Below are positions 1 through 4,343 of a stretch of DNA of 5,942 nucleotides, piece by piece. Where the stretch lies: contig JAFVWD010000117.1 in NCBI GenBank assembly GCA_017501865.1, positions 1 through 5,942 on the forward strand, in the 5' to 3' direction. The stretch comes from Clostridia bacterium. Its GTDB lineage: Bacteria > Bacillota > Clostridia > Oscillospirales > Acutalibacteraceae. How positions within the stretch are numbered: position 1 is the stretch's first letter; each line of letters starts with the position of its first letter. A model generated the notes under the pieces. That model was not told the DNA's origin and ran no database searches. It saw only the letters and a list, made by a program, of their open reading frames with translations. A program made the translations under genes and the position numbers.

Positions 1-334
1 AGCAGCAAAGAGAAAAGAAAATGTCACTGCAGAGCTGCAACTCCACAGTGACCAAGGGTTTCAATATACATCCCAAGCATATTTTAACCTAACACAATCT
101 TACGGCATAACGCCCTCAATGTCAAGACGTGGAAATCCGTATGATAATGCTATGGCTGAAAATTTCTTTTCAATTCTAAAAACAGAATGTATCTATCGAA
201 CAAAGTTGCGAACCTATGAGGAGGCTCGCCTCCTCATAGGTCAATACATCCATTTCTACAATAACGAAAGAATTCAATTAAAAACAAAACTGACTCCGCT
301 TGAAAAACGAAATCAGTTTGTTGCTAAAATTTAA
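1..334 (+). CDS. IS3-family (IS150-like) transposase, C-terminal part, 5' end outside window
   Basis: The frame is open from base 2 to the TAA at 332-334, so the gene begins upstream of the window. The visible 110 residues are the end of a DDE integrase core (rve fold) that cuts and joins DNA during IS transposition. The segment LHSDQGFQYTS carries the second catalytic Asp, and the Glu in NPYDNAMAENFFSILK lies 35 residues further on, giving the D(35)E spacing typical of IS3 elements. The end (FYNNERIQLKTKLTPLEKRNQF) is the usual IS3 OrfB C-terminus. The first catalytic Asp and any OrfA or frameshift region are out of view, so activity cannot be judged. An ATG at 119 is internal, because homologous sequence continues upstream of it. 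The matching terminal inverted repeat follows at 355-389. Family assignment is firm; the exact IS name is not. Confidence 0.93.
   Translation, partial: AAKRKENVTAELQLHSDQGFQYTSQAYFNLTQSYGITPSMSRRGNPYDNAMAENFFSILKTECIYRTKLRTYEEARLLIGQYIHFYNNERIQLKTKLTPLEKRNQFVAKI
213..240. repeat. Perfect 13-bp inverted repeat inside the transposase gene
   Basis: Bases 213-225 are the exact reverse complement of 228-240, with a 2-base centre at 226-227. The repeat lies wholly within the coding sequence, encoding roughly TYEEARLLIG, a segment normally conserved in IS3 transposases. It could form a strong hairpin in mRNA or single-stranded DNA. Its role is unknown, and chance codon choice is the simplest alternative. 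Confidence 0.8.
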
Positions 335-354
335 TCTTGCCTACCATAGGAGCT

Positions 355-389
355 CTTTTTGTACTGTCTGCACAATCTGGGGCAGTTCA
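355..389 (+). repeat. Right terminal inverted repeat of the IS3-family element
   Basis: Read on the minus strand from base 389, the end begins TGAACTGCCCCAGATTG. This is the form seen at the tips of IS150-group IS3 elements, which start with TG and end with CA. It lies about 55 bases after the transposase stop, as expected for the right end. The left end is outside the window, so neither the inverted-repeat match nor the 3-4 base target duplication can be checked. The inner boundary at 355 is approximate. Confidence 0.75.
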
Positions 390-432
390 GTTTTTTACAG
401 CTTTTTTACATTTCTTTTTTTGTAGTTAACTT

Positions 433-873
433 TTATTTCTCAATATCATATGGCCAGTCAATAATACCGCCAAACTCTTTTACATTGGTATAGCCAAGAT
501 TTACTAAGCTTTCTGAGGCAATTTTACTTCTTCTGCCTGAACGGCAATATACTAAAATCTGCGTGTTTTTATCGGGGATAGCTTCCTCAGCTTTCAATTC
601 TATTTCTGTATGTGGAATTAGTATTGCATCGGGAATGTGCCCGCTGTCGTATTCGTCTTGCTCCCTTACATCGAGAATAATATAAGCCTCCTCTGAATCT
701 ATTATATTCTTGGCTTCCTTTGCTGAAATTTGCTCGTACATTATTTCATCTCCTTCATTTGCAACTATTATTGAAGTCGGACCATCTGCTCCGCCTATAA
801 TGCCTATGCTACTATCCTTTCCGCAAGCCGCGAGTAGTATGCAACACAAGAGGATTAATAAAATGCTTTTCAT
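433..873 (-). CDS. Predicted lipoprotein with extracellular rhodanese-like domain
   Basis: The product has 146 residues. Residues 1-16 form a lipoprotein signal peptide with lipobox LAAC and Cys17 as the predicted lipid-modified residue, so the mature protein should sit on the outer face of the membrane. Residues 23-40 (IGIIGGADGPTSIIVANE) match the conserved glycine-rich signature of Na+-translocating decarboxylase beta subunits, although no membrane domain of that family follows. Residues 46-143 are a single rhodanese domain: ILDVREQDEYDSGHIPDA, then the active-site loop YCRSGRRS with Cys110, then LGYTNVKEFGGIIDWP. Such domains carry sulfur as a cysteine persulfide or act in thiol chemistry; the substrate here is unknown. 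The start at 873 has an SD (AAAGGTGG, 881-888) at 7 bases. An internal ATG at 741 also has a very good SD. No terminator is seen before the IS end at 389. The domain calls are firm; the physiological role is not. Confidence 0.9.
   Translation of the reverse strand: MKSILLILLCCILLAACGKDSSIGIIGGADGPTSIIVANEGDEIMYEQISAKEAKNIIDSEEAYIILDVREQDEYDSGHIPDAILIPHTEIELKAEEAIPDKNTQILVYCRSGRRSKIASESLVNLGYTNVKEFGGIIDWPYDIEK
750..755 (-). promoter_or_regulatory. Internal Shine-Dalgarno before an in-frame ATG at 741
   Basis: On the minus strand AAGGAG lies 8 bases before the in-frame ATG at 739-741 (Met45 of the lipoprotein). Starting there would give a 102-residue protein that is exactly the rhodanese domain without the signal peptide or the GGADGPT segment, hence cytoplasmic. 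The site is visible in the sequence; its use is inference. Confidence 0.5.
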
Positions 874-880
874 AAAAACA

Positions 881-888
881 CCACCTTT
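881..888 (-). promoter_or_regulatory. Ribosome binding site for the lipoprotein start at 873
   Basis: On the minus strand this reads AAAGGTGG, 7 bases before the ATG. It supports the long, signal-peptide-bearing start. Confidence 0.75.
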
Positions 889-896
889 CTGAAGAT

Positions 897-905
897 ATTA
901 TATCA
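897..905 (-). promoter_or_regulatory. Extended -10 promoter of the lipoprotein gene
   Basis: The minus strand reads TGATATAAT: a perfect TATAAT at 897-902 with the TGn extension at 903-905. The -35 region 17-18 bases upstream is A/T-rich and only weakly similar to TTGACA, which fits an extended -10 promoter. The start codon is about 24 bases downstream, so the leader would be short. The -35 region abuts the hairpin array that begins at 926. Confidence 0.6.
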
Positions 906-925
906 TAAATGCAATATTTTTTTAA

Positions 926-1103
926 GTGAAATATTCGGCTTACGCCGAATGTGAAATAATTCACTGCGTGAATTGTGAAATATTGCTTCCTTTGGTCGCA
1001 ATGTGAAATGAAATTTGCCCACATTCGCGTCAGCGAATATTTCACATTTGCGAAGCAAATATTTCACAGCAAAGCTATTTCACTTGCCCGCAGGGCAAAT
1101 TTC
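926..1103. repeat. Array of small hairpins separated by an inverting 7-base linker
   Basis: No protein gene is credible here. The linker GTGAAAT occurs at 926, 951, 975 and 1003. Its complement ATTTCAC then occurs at 1039, 1061 and 1077, with a degenerate ATTTCGT at 1099. Between linkers sit short palindromes, each with a different stem: 933-950 (7 bp, loop TTAC), 958-974 (7 bp, loop TGC), 982-1002 (5 bp plus a damaged upper stem), 1023-1038 (6 bp), 1046-1060 (6 bp), 1068-1076 (3 bp) and 1084-1098 (6 bp). An 11-bp long-range stem (1010-1020 with 1093-1103) encloses the last four. Left and right linkers are complementary, so the whole block could fold as one branched structure. The type is a non-coding palindromic repeat of unknown function, possibly a MITE- or REP-like element. 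Confidence 0.8.
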
Positions 1104-1110
1104 GTTGAAA

Positions 1111-1150
1111 AAAGCACACATTTGTCCGGTAGACAAATGTGTGTTTTTTT
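1111..1150. terminator. Bidirectional rho-independent terminator
   Basis: A 12-bp perfect stem (1115-1126 with 1132-1143) has the 5-base loop CGGTA. It is preceded by an A run and followed by a T run (1144-1150), so it can act in both directions. On the minus strand it comes just after the 23-base tRNA-end copy at 1152-1174, and would stop transcripts leaving the tRNA operon before they reach the lipoprotein gene. Confidence 0.8.
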
Positions 1151-1151
1151 C

Positions 1152-1174
1152 TGGCGGAGAAGGAGAGACTCGAA
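1152..1174 (-). repeat. Exact 23-base copy of the tRNA-Ser(GCU) 3' end (att-like or pseudo-tRNA remnant)
   Basis: Bases 1152-1174 are identical, in the same orientation, to 1300-1322 of the intact tRNA gene. They cover the stretch from the T loop through the acceptor stem to the encoded CCA. The match stops sharply on both sides. Such T-loop-to-CCA copies are typical of attachment sites left by tyrosine integrases, but no integrase gene lies in the 125 bases between the copies. A degenerate tandem tRNA duplication is the main alternative, since each copy is followed on the minus strand by a terminator. Confidence 0.7.
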
Positions 1175-1243
1175 AGGCTACGCCTTTCATTCGCTACGCG
1201 AAAACCGACTGTGTTCGGCTTCGCCGAGAGGAGTTCGAGTCTC
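1165..1243. repeat. Clover-like palindromic element built on the tRNA T-arm sequence
   Basis: An outer 10-bp inverted repeat (1165-1174 with 1234-1243) encloses three hairpins: 1173-1187 (6 bp, loop TAC), 1190-1202 (5 bp, loop TAC) and 1214-1228 (6 bp, loop TTC). The right arm, GAGTTCGAGTCTC at 1231-1243, is an inverted copy of the T arm of the adjacent tRNA-Ser. The first hairpin overlaps the outer stem by two bases, so the two compete slightly. There is no coding potential worth naming. The hairpins resemble those at 926-1103, but the linkers differ. Confidence 0.65.
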
Positions 1244-1257
1244 GGGGAATTTGATGT

Positions 1258-1298
1258 AAAAAAATAAATCCACACACTAAAAAAGTATGTGGATTCAT
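1258..1298 (-). terminator. Terminator of the tRNA-Ser operon
   Basis: The stem pairs 1267-1278 with 1284-1295 (11 of 12 pairs, one mismatch at 1275/1287), with an A/T loop. On the minus strand it is followed by TATTTTTTT. It starts a few bases after the CCA end of tRNA-Ser(GCU), as expected for a tRNA transcript terminator. Confidence 0.75.
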
Positions 1299-1299
1299 T

Positions 1300-1390
1300 T
1301 GGCGGAGAAGGAGAGACTCGAACTCTCGCGCCGGTTTCCCGACCTACGCCCTTAGCAGGGGCGCCTCGTCACCAACTTGAGTACTTCTCC
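1300..1390 (-). tRNA. tRNA-Ser(GCU), CCA encoded
   Basis: This 91-base gene reads serine codons AGC/AGU. The acceptor stem pairs GGAGAAG with CTTCTCC, followed by discriminator G73 and encoded CCA. The anticodon stem-loop is CGCCC-CTGCTAA-GGGCG, with anticodon GCT at 1354-1356. The T arm is GAGAG-TTCGAGT-CTCTC. A long variable arm, around GTAGGTCGGGAAACCGGC, marks it as a class II (serine) tRNA. It is the second gene of the operon, 52 bases after tRNA-Ser(UGA). Its 3' end is duplicated at 1152-1174. Confidence 0.97.
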
Positions 1391-1420
1391 ATTGGTAACC
1401 TTCTTGGTTATTATTAAATT

Positions 1421-1441
1421 AGCCTTTCACTAAGAAAGGCT
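1421..1441 (-). terminator. Intercistronic hairpin after tRNA-Ser(UGA)
   Basis: An 8-bp perfect stem (1421-1428 with 1434-1441) has a 5-base loop. On the minus strand it begins right after the CCA end of the upstream tRNA and is followed by AATTTAATAA. That is a weak U tract, so partial termination or an RNA-processing signal between the two tRNAs is as likely as full termination. Confidence 0.5.
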
Positions 1442-1442
1442 T

Positions 1443-1531
1443 TGGCGCAGAGGGTGGGATTCGAACCCACGGTACGTTGCCGTACGACGGTTTTCAAGAC
1501 CGTTCCGTTATAACCACTTCGGTACCTCTGC
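1443..1531 (-). tRNA. tRNA-Ser(UGA), CCA encoded
   Basis: This 89-base gene reads UCN serine codons, mainly UCA. The acceptor stem pairs GCAGAGG with CCTCTGC, then discriminator G and encoded CCA. The anticodon stem-loop is ACGGT-CTTGAAA-ACCGT, with anticodon TGA at 1494-1496. The T arm is GTGGG-TTCGAAT-CCCAC. The long variable arm (GTACGGCAACGTAC) is the class II serine hallmark. It is the first gene of a two-tRNA operon and is preceded by a good promoter at 1549-1577. Confidence 0.97.
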
Positions 1532-1548
1532 AATTATTCACGGGTGAT

Positions 1549-1577
1549 ATATTATCACATTAGTTTTAAAAAGTCAA
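1549..1577 (-). promoter_or_regulatory. Sigma-70-type promoter of the tRNA-Ser operon
   Basis: On the minus strand, TTGACT (1572-1577) and TAATAT (1549-1554) are separated by 17 bases. A TGn extension lies just upstream of the -10. The predicted transcript start is about 10 bases before the tRNA-Ser(UGA) 5' end at 1531. Confidence 0.8.
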
Positions 1578-1612
1578 TGCTTTTTTTGTAATTTTAAAAA
1601 ATTATTTTACAA

Positions 1613-1648
1613 CGCAATATTAAGCACAGAATTGTGCGATATGTTGCG
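1613..1648. other. Interrupted dyad in the divergent tRNA/glgP intergenic region
   Basis: CGCAA (1613-1617) pairs with TTGCG (1644-1648), and GCACA (1624-1628) pairs with TGTGC (1633-1637) around GAAT. It sits between the minus-strand tRNA promoter and the plus-strand glgP promoter, about 60 bases upstream of the glgP -35. It might be an operator or an RNA stem, but no known motif is recognised. Confidence 0.35.
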
Positions 1649-1709
1649 GTTAGGGTGTCAGTCTGAATAATATAAAAAAATTCCAAATACTAATTATTGA
1701 GTAAAAATA

Positions 1710-1738
1710 TTGCAATTTGAAGCGGATTAGTGTAAAAT
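1710..1738 (+). promoter_or_regulatory. Predicted glgP promoter
   Basis: TTGCAA (1710-1715) and TAAAAT (1733-1738) have 17-base spacing, with the start expected near 1745. That leaves a leader of about 22 bases, just enough for the SD. No hairpin or riboswitch fits in so short a leader. Confidence 0.65.
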
Positions 1739-1755
1739 AGAAATAATTATTATTT

Positions 1756-1762
1756 GGAGTGG
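1756..1762 (+). promoter_or_regulatory. Ribosome binding site of glgP
   Basis: The core GGAG (1756-1759) in GGAGTGG lies 7 bases before the ATG at 1767 and fixes this start. Confidence 0.75.
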
Positions 1763-1766
1763 TAAT

Positions 1767-4172
1767 ATGAATTATAAACTTACAAAAAAACAAGCAAAGG
1801 AAATGCTTGAAAACAGACTTCTTCATTTTTTCGGAGTTTCTACTCAAAATGCGACAAATGAGCAGTATTACAGAGCTATTGCGATGATTCTCAGAGATAT
1901 GATGACAGTCGGCAGAGGCGAAACTGTCAAGAAATCTGATGAAACAGGTAAAAAGAATGTTTATTACCTTTCAATGGAATTTCTTATGGGCCGTTCTCTT
2001 AAAAATGCACTTTACAACCTTAATCTTACAAATACATTTTCAAGTGTGCTTAAGGATTTAGGTATAAAGCTCGATGACCTTTATGAATGTGAGCCTGATG
2101 CAGGCCTTGGTAATGGCGGTCTCGGCAGACTTGCTGCTTGCTACCTTGACGGTCTTGCAACTCAGGGCTACTCAGCAAGAGGTTATTCAATTCTTTATGA
2201 ATACGGTATTTTCCGTCAGAAGCTTATTGACGGTAAACAGACAGAGCTTCCCGACAATTGGCTTCCGGGCGGCGATGTATGGCTCGTGCCAAGAGAAAGC
2301 AGCTCTGTTGATATTACCTTTGAGGGTACAGTTAAAGATACATGGGAAGACCAGTATCACCATGTTGAAATTGAAAACGGCACAGTAATTAAGGCTGTTC
2401 CTTATGATATGTTCGTTCCCGGTAAGGACGGAAAGTGCGTAAGCATTCTTCGTCTCTGGACTGCAAGAGCTCCTGAATTTGATATGAAGCTCTTTAACCA
2501 GGGCGATTACATCCGCTCAATGGAACGTCAGGCTATGGCAGAGGTTATAAGTAAGGTTCTTTATCCGTCAGATAATCATCCTGAAGGTAAGGCATTAAGA
2601 CTTCGTCAGCAATATTTCCTTGTTTCGGCTTCTGTTCAGGATATTGTTCGCCATCACCTCAGAGTTCACGGTACACTCGATAATTTTGCCGATAAGGTTG
2701 CAATTCATGTTAACGATACACACCCGACAATGGCAATTCCGGAGCTTATGAGAATTCTTCTTGATGAATGCGGCTTTAGTTGGGATGATGCATGGAATAT
2801 TGTTACAAAGAGTATAGCATACACCAACCACACAGTTATGAGTGAGGCTCTTGAGTGCTGGAGTGAAGATCTTGTAAAGAGACTTATTCCTCGTGTGTAT
2901 GAAATTATTAAAGAAATTGACAACCGTTTCAGACATTTTATCTGGGAATCAACTCACGATGCAGATTATGTAGAGAGAACTGCCATAATTTCAGGCGGAG
3001 TTGTTCGTATGGCAAACCTTTGCGTTGCTGCTTGTCATAGTGTTAACGGTGTTTCTGCACTTCACAGTCAGATTCTTAAAGATACACTCTTTAACGATTT
3101 CTACCGTATAATGCCTGATAAATTTACAAATGTTACAAACGGTATTGCTCACAGACGTTGGCTTTGCCAGGCAAATCCGAGACTTACTGCGTACCTTACA
3201 GAGCTTTTCGGAAACAACAAGTTCGTTTACGATGCAGACAATCTTTCTAAGCTCAACGAGTATAAGGATAACAAAGAGGTTCTTAATAAGCTTGCCGAAA
3301 TAAAAATGGAAAACAAGAAAGATTTTGCTGACTTCATTTTCAAAACAACAGGTCAGAAGCTTGACGTTAATTCTATTTTTGATGTTCAGGTAAAACGTCT
3401 TCACGAGTATAAGCGCCAACACCTTAATGCATTTAATATTGTTCTTGATTACCTTACAATCAAAGAAAATCCTGATGCAGAATTTACTCCTCACACATAT
3501 ATTTTCGGTGCAAAGGCAGCTCCGGGCTACCATGTTGCACAAAGAATTATTTCATTTATTCTGGCACTTGCCGATTTAGTTAATAATGACCCCGATGTTA
3601 AGGGCAGACTTAAAATTCTTTATGTTGAGGATTATAACGTAAGCAATGCCGAAAAACTTATGCCTGCGGCAGATGTTTCTGAGCAGATTTCACTTGCAGG
3701 TAAAGAAGCAAGCGGTACAGGTAATATGAAGCTTATGATGAACGGTGCTGTTACAATAGGTACTCTTGACGGTGCTAATGTTGAAATTCACGAGGCTGTC
3801 GGTGATGATAATATGTTCCTCTTTGGTATGAAAACCGATGAAGTAAATGCTTTGAGAATGCGTGGCTACGACCCTATGAGCTTCTACAACAACAATGAAG
3901 ATATAAGAAAGGTTCTTGACTTTATTTCAAGAGGTATAAACGGTCAGAACTTTACAGATATCAGCGGTACAATTATGCACCATGATCCATTTATGGTTCT
4001 TGCAGATTTTGCTGACTACAGACGTGCTCAGCTTAAAATGGTAGAAACATTTAAGGATAAAAAGAAATGGAATAATATGATGCTCGCCAATATTGCCAAC
4101 TCAGGCAGATTTGCTGCTGACAGAGCAATAAACGAGTACGCAAAAGATATATGGAATGCACAAAAAATATAA
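1767..4172 (+). CDS. glgP: Glycogen/maltodextrin phosphorylase (GT35)
   Basis: This 801-residue cytoplasmic enzyme uses pyridoxal phosphate (PLP) and inorganic phosphate to release glucose-1-phosphate from the non-reducing ends of alpha-1,4-glucans. The length fits the bacterial family (about 800-850). Visible hallmarks in order: YYLSMEFLMGRSL near residue 70; GLGNGGLGRLAACYLDGLAT starting at 113; the TNVTNGIAHRRWL segment in the middle; VKRLHEYKRQHLN at 542-554; and the PLP site EASGTGNMKLMMNGAV, with the Schiff-base Lys at 655, followed by GTLDGANVEI. All expected catalytic blocks are present without frameshift. The gene has its own promoter and SD and a hairpin after the stop, so it appears monocistronic here. 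No glgA/B/C genes are adjacent in the window. Whether glycogen or maltodextrin is preferred cannot be told from motifs. Confidence 0.97.
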   Translation: MNYKLTKKQAKEMLENRLLHFFGVSTQNATNEQYYRAIAMILRDMMTVGRGETVKKSDETGKKNVYYLSMEFLMGRSLKNALYNLNLTNTFSSVLKDLGIKLDDLYECEPDAGLGNGGLGRLAACYLDGLATQGYSARGYSILYEYGIFRQKLIDGKQTELPDNWLPGGDVWLVPRESSSVDITFEGTVKDTWEDQYHHVEIENGTVIKAVPYDMFVPGKDGKCVSILRLWTARAPEFDMKLFNQGDYIRSMERQAMAEVISKVLYPSDNHPEGKALRLRQQYFLVSASVQDIVRHHLRVHGTLDNFADKVAIHVNDTHPTMAIPELMRILLDECGFSWDDAWNIVTKSIAYTNHTVMSEALECWSEDLVKRLIPRVYEIIKEIDNRFRHFIWESTHDADYVERTAIISGGVVRMANLCVAACHSVNGVSALHSQILKDTLFNDFYRIMPDKFTNVTNGIAHRRWLCQANPRLTAYLTELFGNNKFVYDADNLSKLNEYKDNKEVLNKLAEIKMENKKDFADFIFKTTGQKLDVNSIFDVQVKRLHEYKRQHLNAFNIVLDYLTIKENPDAEFTPHTYIFGAKAAPGYHVAQRIISFILALADLVNNDPDVKGRLKILYVEDYNVSNAEKLMPAADVSEQISLAGKEASGTGNMKLMMNGAVTIGTLDGANVEIHEAVGDDNMFLFGMKTDEVNALRMRGYDPMSFYNNNEDIRKVLDFISRGINGQNFTDISGTIMHHDPFMVLADFADYRRAQLKMVETFKDKKKWNNMMLANIANSGRFAADRAINEYAKDIWNAQKI

Positions 4173-4176
4173 CGTT

Positions 4177-4206
4177 TTTTCGTCTTTTTGACGAAAATGG
4201 ATTTTT
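4177..4206 (+). terminator. Probable terminator after glgP
   Basis: An 8-bp perfect stem TTTTCGTC/GACGAAAA (4177-4184 with 4190-4197) begins 5 bases after the stop and is followed by TGGATTTTT. The stem is A/T-rich and the T tract is offset by three bases, so strength is probably moderate. Confidence 0.55.
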
Positions 4207-4241
4207 ACGACAAAAATAGTTCTCTTTTAGCCGAAAAAATA

Positions 4242-4270
4242 TTGACTTTTTTGTAAATTTAATGTATCTT
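4242..4270 (+). promoter_or_regulatory. Predicted promoter of the first Gly/Thr-repeat gene
   Basis: TTGACT (4242-4247) is followed at 17 bases by TATCTT (4265-4270). The -35 and spacer start (TTGAC, T run, GTAAATT) are shared with the promoter before the second copy at 5546, which supports the call. The leader would be about 67 bases. Confidence 0.6.
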
Positions 4271-4326
4271 TATTCTGTAAACGCGTGGTAACACGGCTTA
4301 TAAATGGATGTATATCCAAGATTTTG

Positions 4327-4342
4327 AAAGGGGTATAATACC
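4327..4342 (+). promoter_or_regulatory. RBS and overlapping palindrome before copy 1
   Basis: SD AAAGGGG (4327-4333) overlaps the palindrome GGTATAATACC (4332-4342), which ends one base before the ATG. The same block is present before copy 2 (5635-5650). A 4-bp mRNA stem with loop UAA could partly cover the SD; this is inference. Confidence 0.6.
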
Positions 4343-4343
4343 A

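Noticed and set aside
119..334. Transposase starting at ATG 119 as a separate short gene
   Set aside because: The frame is open upstream and encodes the HSDQGFQY catalytic segment, so 119 is an internal Met.
812..1045. Minus-strand 77-codon frame overlapping the lipoprotein start
   Set aside because: It runs through the hairpin array and the promoter, in a different frame, without motif or SD.
926..1103. CRISPR array
   Set aside because: The linker is only 7 bases and reverses orientation midway. The spacers are short palindromes of 9-21 bases, and no cas genes are visible.
975..1275. Overlapping open frames on both strands across the hairpin region (94, 79 and 66 codons)
   Set aside because: They run through palindromes, a terminator and a tRNA-end copy. 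They have no recognisable motifs or good SD, and the products are mirror images caused by inverted repeats.
2595..3542. Minus-strand open frames within glgP (113, 72 and 183 codons)
   Set aside because: They are antisense shadows of a well-conserved gene, with no family motifs or ribosome binding sites.
4334..4339. TATAAT as a promoter -10 box before copy 1 (also at 5642-5647)
   Set aside because: It sits between the SD and the ATG, and no -35 lies at proper spacing. Better promoters lie at 4242-4270 and 5546-5574.
4308..4343. Upstream ATG adding 12 residues to Gly/Thr copy 1
   Set aside because: The added codons cover the SD itself. The second copy is conserved only from just before that SD, and it shows the ATG at 5652 as the common start.
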